Assembly (NCBI GenBank): GCA_013180625.2
Contig: SNVD02001148.1
Location: 62,001 to 126,000, forward strand
Direction of reading: 5' to 3'
From: Boswellia sacra
Lineage: Eukaryota > Streptophyta > Magnoliopsida > Sapindales > Burseraceae
Length of the DNA: 64,000 bases
The translations under genes were made by a program, and so were the position numbers. Positions 33,459 to 44,164 of this stretch are shown here, one piece after another (the first letter of the stretch is position 1; every line of letters begins with the position of its first letter). The notes beneath the pieces are model-generated. The model had not been told where the DNA came from, searched no databases, and worked only from the letters and a program-made list of their open reading frames with translations.

Positions 33459-34365
33459 TTATGGAAGACAAGATTTTAGATTTTTAGCCATTGCTAATGC
33501 TGACTTGCTGTCACACTTAATCTCTGTAGCTTGATGTTGTGAATTTCCCATATCTTCAAGTATATGTCTCAGCCAAATTGCTTGATTCGCTGTATTTGTT
33601 GCTGCTATGTATTCTACTTTCGCTGATAACTGTGCAACACTGTCTTGTTTCTTGGACATCCATGAGAATATTCGTAAACCTAATGTGAATGCATATCTAG
33701 ATGTACTTTTTATGTCATCCAATCATCCAACCCAATCACTATCAGTGTAACCAATAAATTTTGCATCAGCAATGGAGTTAAGCCATATATCGTATTTTTT
33801 CATTCCTTTAAGTGTCTAAGAATTCTCTTAGTAGCTCTATTGTGAACTTGTGTTGGATTCTGCATGAAGCTTGAGAGAAGGCTTGTAGCATATATGATAT
33901 CCGTTCTTGTTGCCGTCAAGTAGAGTAGGCTTCTAAGAAGGCTTGTGAAATATGAAGTATCTGCCTTTTCTGAATCGTCTTGCTTTCTCAACTTTTCATT
34001 AGTAATTAGAGGAGTTGCCATTGACTTGCATTCATTCATGTTGAATCTCTTCAATAGACTTTCAGTATATTTTTTCTGAGATATGAAAATTCCATAATCT
34101 CTTTGGCCTATTTCAATACTAAGAAAGTATGCATCAGATTAAAGTCTATCATCTCGAAAGTCTTCATCATATCTTCCTTGAATTCTTTGAGCATCTTCTT
34201 ATGATTGCTAGTGTAGATAAGATCATCCATATATAAGGAAACAATAAGAATGTTGTGATCTTCTGTCATAGTGTAGAGAGTTGGTTCACTTTTACTCTTC
34301 CTAAATCCTTGTTTTGTGAAGTACTCATCAATTCTACTATACCAGGCTCTTGGAGCTTGTGTCAA
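33459..34365 (-). pseudogene. copia C reverse transcriptase (3' part) and RNase H
   Basis: RT piece 34365-34108 contains APRAWYSRIDEYF and the catalytic LYMDDLIYTSN, both aspartates kept. 34054-33800 holds the connection (TSLLRSLLYLTATRTDIIYA). 33722-33459 is RNase H (FSWMSKKQDSVAQLSAKVEY, IKCDSKSALAMAKN). The pieces lie in different frames with stops between. It would have copied the element's RNA; it is now inactive. Confidence 0.8.
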
Positions 34366-36173
34366 TCCATACAGTGCTTTCCTAAGACTTAGAACTTTAT
34401 CCTCTTTTCTTGGACCACGAACGCTTGAGGTTGTTCAACATAGATTTCTTCTTTAAGGAATCCTTTCAAGAATGCTGACTTCACATCAAGTTGATAAATC
34501 TTCCACTTCTTTTGAGCAGCAAGTGCAATAAGAGCTCTAATTGTGTGTGGACATGCAACTAGAGCAAATGTTTAATTGTGGTCAACAATCATATTGTTAT
34601 GAGTAGCCCTTTGCAACTAGTCTAGCTCTGTGTTCTTGAATTGAGCCATTAGAGTTGAGCTTCGTTGTATAAACCTATTTAACTCCAATGATTTCTTTAT
34701 CTCTAGACAATCCACCAATCCCCAAGTATTATTTTTCTCGATCATCTTTATTTCTTCTTGCATAGCATTCACCCATACTTCTTGCTTTGAGGCTGCTTCA
34801 TAACTTTCTAGTTCTAATGTAGTGAAGTTGCAAGATTCATAAATATCAACAAGAGATCTTACCTTTCTTGGTGGTGTCTCTAGAGAAGATTCTTTTTGTT
34901 GAGGGGAGTCTTCATGTTCTAAAGTTGGAGAATCAGTTGAAGTTTCTGGATTAGAGTCTGACTCTTCAGAAGTTGTTTGTTGTTGATGTGGAGGTGGTGA
35001 TGGAAATAGAACTATGATGTTTCTTCTTTCAACCTTTTTTTCACCCCAGTTCCATGCAGCTTGTTCATCAAATTCCACATCTCGACTAATAATCAATTTC
35101 TTAAACTTGAGGCCGTAGATTCTATAGCCCTTGGATTGAATACTATAGCCCAAGAATATCCCCTTTTTCTATTTTTTCATCTAGCTTGCTTCGTTTCTCT
35201 TTTAGTAGGTGAACGTAGCATATGAAACAAAAGACTTTGAGATATTTTACTGATGGCTTAGGTTCGTTATATGCTTCGGCTGGAGTCTCGTTTTGAATAG
35301 GTTTAGTTGGACATCTATTAAATGATAGACTATAATGTAGACTGCTTCTGCCCAAAATATGTTTGGTAGGCCTTTATCTTTCAGCATTGATCTTACCATC
35401 TCTAATACTGTTCTATTTTTTCTTTCTGATACACCGTTTTGTTAAGGAGCGTACCTAACTGTTAATTAATGTTCCACTCCTTCGTCTTCACAAAACTTGT
35501 CAAATAGGTTGGAGGTGTATTCTTTACCATAACCTTCGTCTTCACAAAACTTGTCAAATAGGTTGGAGGTGTATTTTTTACCACAGTTACTTCTTAAAAC
35601 TTTTATTTTGTGACCACTTTGATTTTCAACATACGCCTTAAACTTCTTGAAAATCTTAAAGACTTGTGATATTTCTTGAAGAAACTACACCCAAGTCATT
35701 CTTGAATAGTCGTCAATGAATAAAATAAAGTACTTGTTCTGATTGAGCGAAACAGTTCTTATTGGACCGCACACGTCTGTATGTGCTAACTCCAATAATT
35801 TCTTTGCTCTCCATGCCTTTCCAGATGGAAATGATTAACATTGTTGTTTACCAAGTAGACAACCTTTACATACGCCATCCTTTTCTCTGATATCAGGTAG
35901 GTCATTCATCATCTTTTTCTGATGGAGAATTATTAATCCATAAAAGTTGAACTGACCAAATCTTCTGTGCTACAACCATGAGTCATCATGTTGTGCCTTC
36001 ATTGCTGCTTCTCTAACATATCTCCATTGGATAGGGAAATTACATTGCTATATCATCACTTTAGCAATTACTAGGCCTTTATTCTTTTTATCATAAATTG
36101 TGCATGTATCACCTTCGAAGTGTAGAGAATAACCATTCCGAATCATTTGGCCCACACTAAGCGAGTTTTGTAT
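34366..36173 (-). pseudogene. copia C integrase and N-terminal RT
   Basis: The integrase C-terminal region runs 35355-34617 ([32 protein letters not shown], then GYSIQSKGYRIYGLKFKKLI, SRDVEFDEQAAWNW). It is followed by an S/P/E-rich linker and the RT start (EVWVNAMQEEIKMIEKNNTW). Upstream, 36170-35360 carries eroded integrase core in several frames. A 54-bp tandem duplication (35479-35586) lies in the core. Confidence 0.7.
35479..35586. repeat. 54-bp tandem duplication in copia C integrase
   Basis: Two adjacent copies (35479-35532, 35533-35586), nearly identical, starting CCTTCGTCTTCACAAAACTT. 54 is a multiple of three, so it keeps the frame; it is absent from the canonical domain. Confidence 0.85.
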
Positions 36174-37331
36174 CTAGCTAAGGACTAATAGGACATTTTG
36201 GATGATCTTTGTTCCCTTCTTTGTCTCCATAGCAATTGTCCCTTTGCCTTTATCCTCTACTAGAGCGCCATTGCCTAGTCTGACTTGTGATTTATTTGTA
36301 GTATCAATATCACATAAAATGCTTTCATCACCAGTCACATGATTGCTGCATCTGCTGTCAATATACCACTTGTTGCTCTTTTCTTCTGACGCAGCTTGAT
36401 AGGCGTAGAATAATATTCCACTAGTGCATTCATTTTCTGAATAGTTGGCTTGATGACTTGCTTTTGATCGACAATCTTTTTCTAGATGCCCAAAGTTCTT
36501 GCAATTATTGTAATGTGTTTTGCCATGATGCCAACAATTTTTCTCCAAATGGCTTGTTTTCTTGATATGCCATAAGGAGGATATTTTTTATTTTCTTTAT
36601 TTCTAGAGCCTTCTCCTCCTCTAGAAATTTCTTTTGATTTTTTAGACTCATATTTAGGCTTTAGAGAGTGCAAATTAAATTTTGATTGAAATGCATTCTC
36701 TAATGATTCATTTTTATGCATCTTTCTTTTTTCATATGCTTTTAATGAGCCCATTAATTCCGTCACTGAAAGTCTAGTTATGTCTTTGTTCAATAGAAGT
36801 TACAATTGAATCATATTTATTAGTCACAGTAACTAATATTTTCTCCACAATTCTTCTATCAGTAATATTATCTCCACAAATTCTCAATTGGTTTACTATC
36901 TCCTTAATTCTAGAGTAGCAGTCTCTAACAGTCTCAGATTATTTCATTTTAGTATTCTCAAACTCTCTTCTACAAGCTTGTAGTACAGAAAGTCGTACCT
37001 GCTCATCCCTGTGGAACTCCTTTTTTAAGATATCCCACACTTGCTTGGCGCTTATAGCTTAAACAATTCATGGAAATATATGTGCTGGAATGCTTGTTGA
37101 AGAATAAAAAGCGCCTTTAAGTTTTTTTTCCTGTAGATTTTCCAACTTCTTCTACTCAGCTTCAAATAGACTATAAATATCTTTTTAAGCTTCAAATCCA
37201 TTTTGGATGACACTCCATAAGCCTTGAGACTGAAAAAATGTCCGCATCTTAATACACAAGTAATCAAAGTTTTTGCTATTGAATACAGGCACTGATACTA
37301 GCATTGATGAGATACTTGATTCGGCCATCAT
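36174..37331 (-). pseudogene. copia C gag and protease start
   Basis: The start MMAESSISSMLVSVPVFNSK is at 37331, followed by NFDYLCIKMRTFFQSQGLW. The gag core is fragmented, with stops. The zinc-knuckle region reads THYNNCKNFGHLEKDCR; the first cysteine is replaced. The protease site reads WYIDSRCSNHVTGD, with R where the DSG glycine should be. Both changes are inactivating. Confidence 0.75.
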
Positions 37332-37366
37332 GGCAAATAATTTATTGCCCTATAGTAACCAAACGT

Positions 37367-37379
37367 GGCTCTGATACCA
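37367..37379 (-). promoter_or_regulatory. copia C primer binding site (tRNA-iMet)
   Basis: The minus strand reads TGGTATCAGAGCC, the standard copia PBS, one base from the LTR. Confidence 0.9.
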
Positions 37380-37380
37380 T

Positions 37381-37888
37381 TGTTAGAAAATGGAATATAT
37401 AAAATGTTTGATTGTATTGAAAATGATTAAATCAATACAGATTTAGCTAGCTACGAAACTCTAGAATGGTAAGCATCCATTTCACTTAATCTCTAGTGCA
37501 CTAGCCTATTTAGAATTTATTACAATTGGTAGTGCAATTGCCTATTTATAAATGTTATAGTCAGTGTTACAAGTCGGTGAACACAATTAGAGAATTAATT
37601 TATCAAGATCGGTTTACAAGTTAGTGGCTCCAATGTGTGGCTTATTGGCAAGTTGCATCAACAAGATAAACATTGCATGGCTTGCATCGACTCTAGTAGC
37701 TTCAAGAAGCTTTTACCATGATTTGTAATTGAAAATTTTGTTGCTGAATAGTTTAATATTGAAATGTCTTTGACCGACTTTAGTCTTGGCTTCACATTGG
37801 ATAAGTAATGCGGCGAATAATTTGACTATTAAATCTACCGCCTTGTTAACCGACTTTAGCTTCTAGAATTTGCATTAACATTTCAACA
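37381..37888 (-). repeat. copia C 5' LTR
   Basis: 508 bp, TGTTAGAAAATGG...TTTCAACA, matching 32769-33271. Confidence 0.9.
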
Positions 37889-37952
37889 AACTCATATTCT
37901 TCGTTTGCCTTCTCAATCTGCTGTTTTTTAATTATTTTTAACATTTTTTAAG

Positions 37953-38025
37953 AAAATAAAATGAAAGCTTGGTAGAAAGTTACCGCCGTCGAAGAATGCT
38001 ACGGATGTCAAAATTAAATCCAAAG
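37953..38025 (+). pseudogene. TEX10-like exon 2
   Basis: Follows acceptor CATTTTTTAAG. It reads KIK*KLGRKLPPSKNATDV and KIKSK plus one base. In-frame TGA at 37962-37964. It ends at CAAAG|GCAAAC, a GC donor or a decayed GT. Confidence 0.75.
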
Positions 38026-38596
38026 GCAAACATTCTTTTGTATTAAACTTTAAAAATAAAAATTCTTTTGATTTTTTCTACAGTATCCTATACTATGGTG
38101 AAAGTAAATTGTAATAGAAAACTTACCGTGTCACGCCCTACCATCTCTTATTTAGAGACTTTATGGGTGATTGAATAAGAAAATAATAAAAAAGACATCA
38201 TCAATATCTCATTTTTTTCATTTTCCATTTCATACATATATTTCCACATATCACATGAATCCATTGCAGCATCTGACTATTTATTCAAAATAAACTAGAC
38301 ATACATTGATGAACAAACTTAGTACATAAATTGATAATCACATAACAAAATTTCCTATGACGACCTAGGCTAGTTAAAACTTTTTCCAAAATCATTGCAT
38401 GCATATAGACGCCAGACTTCCTAGGAAAGCTTTGGAACACTACTAGTATGAATATCTCTTTGTGTACCTGTGGAGGGAGGGGATGAGCATATAGCCTAAT
38501 AGGAAAGATTCTAACATTATACTAATTCACAAACATTCAAACAGTTACTCAATTAAATAGTTACACAACCAATTATAATAAACCAAACAATCATTC

Positions 38597-38969
38597 TCGT
38601 GTTCCCCTTAGATCCGTATTCAAAACGGCCCATCCAAGGTCCAACACGTCAAGTTTATACTCGTGTTTCCCTTGGATCCGTATCCAAGATGACCCATCTA
38701 AGGTCCAGCACATCAAGTTTATACTCGTGTTTTCCTTGGATCCGTATCCAAGACAACCCATCCAAGGTCCAACATATCAAGTTTATATTCGTGTTCCCCT
38801 TGGATCCATATCCAAAACGGCCCATCCAAGGTCCAACACATCAAGTTTATTTTCGTGTTTCCCTTGGATCTGTATCCAAGACGGTCCATCCAAGGTCCAT
38901 CATATCAAGTTTATATTCGTGTTTCCCTTGGATTCGTATCCAAAACGGCCCATCCAAGGTCCAACACTA
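38597..38969. repeat. 64-bp minisatellite, about 5.8 copies
   Basis: Units start at 38597, 38661, 38725, 38789, 38853 and 38917, period exactly 64 with no indels. The core is TTGGATCCGTATCCAA (itself near-palindromic) then CCATCCAAGGTCCAAC. Confidence 0.95.
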
Positions 38970-39100
38970 AGAATTGCATACACTTACAAGCTGTTCAATG
39001 TAATTTCTAAAATAAATCTCAAAGAAATATAGTTTATATGCAAAATCCAGGCCTGTCAAGAGAATTGCACATAGCCCGGTCGGTTTTGTGATTCCATTTG

Positions 39101-39318
39101 ACACTCGACATTTGCATAGCTCAACACTCGACATTCTCATAACTAGACACTCGACACATTCATACTAGGCACTCGACATATTCACAACTAGGCACTCGAC
39201 ATATCTATAACTAGACACTCGACACATCCGTAACTAGACACTCAACACATTCACACTAGGCACTCGACATATCCATAACTAGACACTCGACACATCTGAT
39301 ACTCGACACTCGACAAGT
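39101..39318. repeat. AT-rich 26-30-bp minisatellite with ACTCGACA core
   Basis: About nine units of the type ACTCGACACATNNNTAACTAGAC, alternating TAACTAGAC and ACTAGGC forms. It begins near GACACTCGACATTTGC and ends in a TCGACACTCGACAAG... cluster. Confidence 0.85.
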
Positions 39319-39780
39319 AAGTGTTGAGTAGTGTCGGATTAAACGTCAGTCTTAGAATATACAGAGTTGTGAACCTGTTCGAATATGCCGGTTGAACAAT
39401 ATCATTTCTAGATTTCGACCTCCAATTTCAAAAATTTACCAAATTTTCATTTTAACTCCAAATTCAATGAAATCAATGGCTGTTTAAAGCTTCATATGTC
39501 TATTTTTCTAAACAAAAGAAAAATTATACAAATCATGATCCAGGAAAATGCAACAGCTCAAATAACACAAAATTGTCACATGAACTACAACTCCCCTCAA
39601 GAACAACCTCTACTTCACTTCATAAGCAAATAATTTCACCCATAATTCATCATCGAAGCAACAAAACAATCAATTTACAATAAGTCACATGCATTGCAAA
39701 CCAATATCAACCAAAACAACAACCATAAATAACACGATTTAAGTATAGTGTTAGAAAATCCCTACTTGCCTATACACTTC

Positions 39781-39862
39781 TTTGATTTTTTTCCTTCTTT
39801 TCCTCTCTTTTTCTTCCTTCTCTTTTTCTTCTTCTCCTTCTTCTCTCTCCCCTCTCTATAAC
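39781..39862. repeat. Long homopyrimidine tract
   Basis: An almost uninterrupted C/T run of about 80 bases on the + strand (A/G on the minus strand), in the leader position of the putative solo LTR. Confidence 0.85.
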
Positions 39863-40216
39863 CGTAAGACTCTCCTCTTCTATATCCAAATTCCAAAAAA
39901 GCCCTCCCCCTTGGAACCCTGATCTCTCTCTTATATATACAAGGCCTTAATTCATGGGCCTAAGTCCACTAATTTTCCATCCCACTTAACTGTTAGACAT
40001 AGTTTCTAAATTTTGTAATATATAAATACATACATATTTATTTTCTTTTGAAACTCTACATATTGAAAGAACTTTTGTTTCTGTTTTTATTTTTGGTTGT
40101 AGAGAATTTATGTTTACTATGAATAAGATGTTTTGTATTATAAATAGATTGAAGTTAATTCGATAATGAACATTGCTGATGGAAATTTTGCCTACCATGT
40201 GCTATATTTTTTGCAG

Positions 40217-40342
40217 CAATTATACTTCCTAAGCAAAGTTTGGCATCCAAGAAGGCTGGTTTAGCTGTTAATAAGAAAGGCTTGACTTTAAAGGAGCTTC
40301 TGCAACAAACATTGCATCATAACTCAAAAGTTCGTAAAAATG
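40217..40342 (+). pseudogene. TEX10-like exon 3
   Basis: After acceptor TTTTTTGCAG. It reads (A)IILPKQSLASKKAGLAVN, KKGLTLKELLQQTLHHNSKV, RKN. Donor AATG|GTTTAT. Open throughout; phases match exons 2 and 4. Confidence 0.85.
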
Positions 40343-40857
40343 GTTTATTTTTCTGGTAAATTGTTCAATTAGTTAGCCTATTGATGTTAAAAAGTTGAGG
40401 ATATTGATGTTGATTGAAAGCGGGAAACAATGCACCATTTTATTATTGAGAAAAGTTTGGGTTTATGCTCATTCTTAACTCCATTAAGGGTTGGTTTTTT
40501 ATTTATTTTTATTTAAGTAAGTGATAAGGATTTCAAATTGGGAAAAATCTTTGATCAGCTGTGCATCAGACAAATAGGTGGTCTACTTTGGCCAAGTTCT
40601 CTATAGAAATAAGAAACATGAGAATCACAAGTTAATCATTTTTTTCACCTTGTCTGGTGATCGATGCTAAATTCATGATAGAAGAGATTGATTCTTTTAA
40701 AGAATGTTTAATTAAGCTAATGCTTTTGAAATAAGTTGTGTGGAAGTTACGTCCTAGTATTGATTTGGTGGTTTAGGTTTTAGCATTATACACATTTTTT
40801 CTTCTTGCTTTGAATGGTAATGTCAATATTGACACCGCATTTTTTATCTTCTTGAAG

Positions 40858-40896
40858 ATGCATTGCTGGGCATTAAGGACTTATTTCAAAAGTATC
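40858..40896 (+). pseudogene. TEX10-like exon 4, first piece
   Basis: After acceptor TTCTTGAAG. It reads (D)ALLGIKDLFQKY and ends in the GTATC target copied by chromovirus D. Confidence 0.8.
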
Positions 40897-41233
40897 TGAC
40901 AGGGAACCTGTAATAAGAACAAACCAAAATCAAGAAAAAACAAACTCTAACCAAACACTCACATTTGCACACGATCAACTAACAATCTGTCTGAATAATT
41001 CTTTAATATATCATATAATCAATGTCTACATAATGTCTAGCAAGATAATACTGACAACCTTTATTTATACTAACCAAGACACATTGGAATTTGAGTCAAA
41101 TTAGGATAAGTCAAAATCCCGCTTTGAGTCAAAATCCCTAAACTGATAATTTCCTAAATTAAATGAAATCCTAGTTAAGTAAAGACCAAAAGATTATAAT
41201 AACCGTAATAATAAAATAAGCCATTCTACATCA
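40897..41233 (-). repeat. chromovirus D 3' LTR
   Basis: 337 bp, TGACAGGGAACC...TACATCA, preceded on the minus strand by the purine tract AAGTCGAGGGAAT. It matches 46957-47292. Confidence 0.9.
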
Positions 41234-41253
41234 ATTCCCTCGACTTGGAAGGA

Positions 41254-41657
41254 CTCATCTTCATACGAGTATGACTACAAGTAAAAATCCAAAGCATAGG
41301 GATTGATGTGACGAAGCTCATCTTTAGGAAGCTAAGTATTATCATTTACCGGTCGACTCTTCCAACGAACAAGGAAACAACAAAAACCACTAGTAGTAGA
41401 AGTAATATATTGGTCATCCAAAATGCGATCAACCTCATCAATGGGTAAAGGATCAAACAGAGGCAAACAAGGTACGACAATAGTAGGATAACCTGCAAAA
41501 ACATCAAACACAGCTGGAGTCTCAAAATGTCTTCAGAAAGGAAACAAGTCTCCCACATTAAAAATTGGACTAATGCTCCAATTAGAAGGCAAATAAAGTA
41601 AATAAGCATTAGAACCAAGCCTATGATTAACTTTAAATGAGCCACGGGCACGAACAT
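41254..41657 (-). pseudogene. chromovirus D chromodomain
   Basis: Near 41450-41280 the minus strand encodes IDEVDRILDDQYITSTTSGF, CCFLVRWKSRPVNDNTWLPK-like sequence (one stop at the W/T position) and ELRHINPYALDFY. This is the integrase-fused chromodomain that directs chromoviruses to modified chromatin. Upstream is the integrase end (VNHRLGSNAYLLYLPSN). Confidence 0.75.
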
Positions 41658-41673
41658 GCAATTTTTTGTTAGC

Positions 41674-42805
41674 TTATTTAGGGAAGCAAGAAGGGTTAAG
41701 GCGAATCATGACATAATCACCTTCCTTAAAAACCATTTCTCGATGATGCAGATTAGCAGTAGACCTATATTTATCGTCACTCAAGAAAATTATTTGTCTC
41801 ACCTCAGCGTGCAAATCGCGCATATGGGTGGCAAAATTAGTTGCAAAGTTTGAAGAAGGGTAGTGAGAAGGTAATTTTTCCAAAAAAAAAGTAGTGAGAA
41901 GGTAAGTGAACAAGGTCAATAGGTTGGCGAGATGCAATACCATAAACAATCATGAATGGACTCTTGCCGGTGGACCTATTAACAGCATTATTATAAGCAA
42001 ACTCAACAATAGGCAATACTAAATCCCAATTACCTAACTTCTCTCCTACCACATAACGAAGCAAGTTCCCTAAGCTATGATTAATCACTTCATTTTGGCC
42101 ATCAGTTTGAGGATGATAAGCTGAAGAGAACTTAAGAGATGTACCAAACAGTTTCTAAAGTGTCTTCCAAAAGTAACTAACAAACTTAACATCTCTATCA
42201 GACACTATTGATATAGGGAGTCCATGGAGACGGGCAATCTCTTTAAAGAATAGTTGAGCTATATGTGAAGCATCACTAGTCTTAGAGCAAGGGATAAAAT
42301 GAGCCATTTAGAGAACCTATCAACCACAACAAAAATCAAATCATGTTTCCTAGTGATTTTAGTAATCCTAAATGGAAGTCCATACTAACATCTCTCCAAT
42401 GAAGGTAAGGAACAAGGAGAGGAGCGTATAACCCTTGATTAAGTTTTTGAGCCTTGGCTAGTTGACAAGTACAACATGGGGATACAATCCTAGCAACATT
42501 CCTCTTCAGTAAAGGCCAATAGAACCTATCCTCAACTAAGGCAATGGTTTTATCTCTCCCTAAGTGACTGGCTAATCATCCAACATGCATTTCCCAAACT
42601 AGAAATCTCTCATAGAAGTATGTGAAATACATAAACGAGAACCTTTAAAAAGATAACCATCACGAATGATAAAATCTATAGGATCTCGACGGTTATTATC
42701 TAAGAGTTCCTTATGAATGATGCTAAAATCAGGACAAGAGGGATACTCTAATTTGATCCTATCAAAACCTACAATCTCAACTTGCATGGTTTGAAGGGTG
42801 GACAT
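41674..42805 (-). pseudogene. chromovirus D integrase
   Basis: In shifting frames: the H2C2 region remnant (CQLAKAQKLNQGLYAPL-like, 42480-42420), then the core and C-terminal part at 42088-41837 (INHSLGNLLRYVVGEKLGNW, LPIVEFAYNNAVNRSTGKSP) and 41820-41674 (FLSDDKYRSTANLHHREMVF, GDYVMIRLNPSCFP). A small direct repeat (GTAGTGAGAAGGTAA, 41859-41905) marks a frame-breaking duplication. The catalytic triad cannot be confirmed in one frame. Confidence 0.75.
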
Positions 42806-42909
42806 GACTCTACTAAGGGCATCAACTATCTTATTATCCTCTCGAGGCCTATGTCTAGGTACAAGAACTTAGACCACTTGACATGCCTCTCATTCGATCA
42901 CTTTTGAGA

Positions 42910-43996
42910 TTAAAGATATTTTAATGCTAGATGGTTAGAGTAAAGGACAAATTCATTAGGCAAAAGATAATACTGCCAATGTTGTAGAGATCTAACAATA
43001 GCATAGAACTCTTTATCATAGGTAGAATATCTTTGTTTAGCCTCGTTGAGTTTCTCACTAAAGAAAGTAATAAGGTAACCCTCTTGACTCAAGACTCCTC
43101 CTATACCTACTCCTAAAGCATCACAAGCTGCTTCAAAGACTTTGAAAAAATCTAGGTGCCTAAGGAGAGGGGCTTGAGTCATATGTTGCTTAATAAGCTC
43201 AAATGCTCTAGTGGCTACAGGGGTCTATTGAAATTCACCCTTTCATATGCAATCAGTGATGGGTGCCATGATGGTACTAAACTCTCTAATGAATCTCCAA
43301 TAGAAAGAAGCTAATCAATGGAAATTACGAATTTGAAACAAGGTCCTAGGTGTAGGCCAAGATGTAATAGCATTTATCTTACTAGGATCAGTTATAATGC
43401 CCTTAGAAGAAACTATGAATCCTAAGAAAAGGATGTGACATGCATACAAAGAATATTTCTTAAGATTGATGTACTTTTCTCATTCCTAAAGGTTCGAAAA
43501 ACTTTCTTAAGATGGTCTAAATGATCTTCCTCACTCTTACTATATATGAGAATGTCATCAAAATAAATTACAAGGAACTTCCCTATAAAGGGTCGTAACA
43601 TATAGGTCATGAATCTCATAAAAGTACTATGAATATTAGACAAGCCAAAAGGTATAACTAACCATTCATATAAGCTATCAGGGGATTTAAAAGCGGTTTT
43701 CAACTTATCACCTGGTCTAATCCTAATTTGGTGATAACCACTCCTTAAATCTATCTTGGAGAACCAACTAGAGCCAGCTAGTTCATCTAACATATCCTCA
43801 AGTCTAGGATAGGAAACCTATACTTAATGGTGATTTTGTTTATAGCTCTACTATCTACACACATTCTCCAAGATCTATCTTTCTTAGGGGTGAGTAACAC
43901 TGGAATTGCATAAGGACTAAGACTATGACAAATGAAACCTATTTGTAACAGACCCTTTATTTGCCTATTCAACTCAGCTTTTTCAGTAGGGTTCAT
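42910..43996 (-). pseudogene. chromovirus D reverse transcriptase and RNase H
   Basis: [42 protein letters not shown], then [40 protein letters not shown] and the catalytic [13 protein letters not shown]. RNase H is at 43182-42910 (FEAACDALGVGIGGVLSQEG, DKEFYAIVRSLQHWQYYLLP, LYSNHLALKYL with N for the usual D). The domains are in order, but a frameshift and stops separate them. The RT catalytic pair is intact. Confidence 0.85.
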
Positions 43997-44164
43997 CCTC
44001 TAATGTGGAAGGTTAGGAAGTTGTGAACCTAAAACTAAGTCAATAGCATGTTGAATGTTTCTCATGGGTGGTAGCTCGTTTAGTAAGTCCTCAAGGGCTA
44101 TATCACTAAACTCTTCTAAAAGTTCACCTATCTTATGGAAAAAGTCTAAATTAGACTCTAGTGA

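Larger units (their letters stand above)
32769..37888 (-). mobile_element. Degenerate Ty1/copia element (copia C)
   Basis: LTRs at 32769-33271 and 37381-37888; PBS 37367-37379; gag, protease, integrase, RT and RNase H in between on the minus strand. The target duplication is AACTT / AACTC (32764-32768, 37889-37893). It sits in intron 1 of the TEX10-like pseudogene; without it that intron is about 91 nt, a normal plant size. Stops and frameshifts are frequent. Confidence 0.85.
38129..39999 (-). mobile_element. Possible solo LTR in intron 2 of the TEX10-like pseudogene
   Basis: It runs from TGTCACGCCC to GTTAGACA (TGTC/GACA ends). On the minus strand a TATA-like TATATATAAGAG lies near 39935, close to the presumed 5' end. 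It contains two minisatellites and a pyrimidine tract. No target duplication could be found, so limits and nature are uncertain. Removing it would leave an intron of about 320 nt. Confidence 0.35.

Noticed and set aside
38599..39032. Overlapping open frames as a repetitive protein gene
   Set aside because: They are a by-product of a 64-bp minisatellite; no start context, splice signals or conserved protein.
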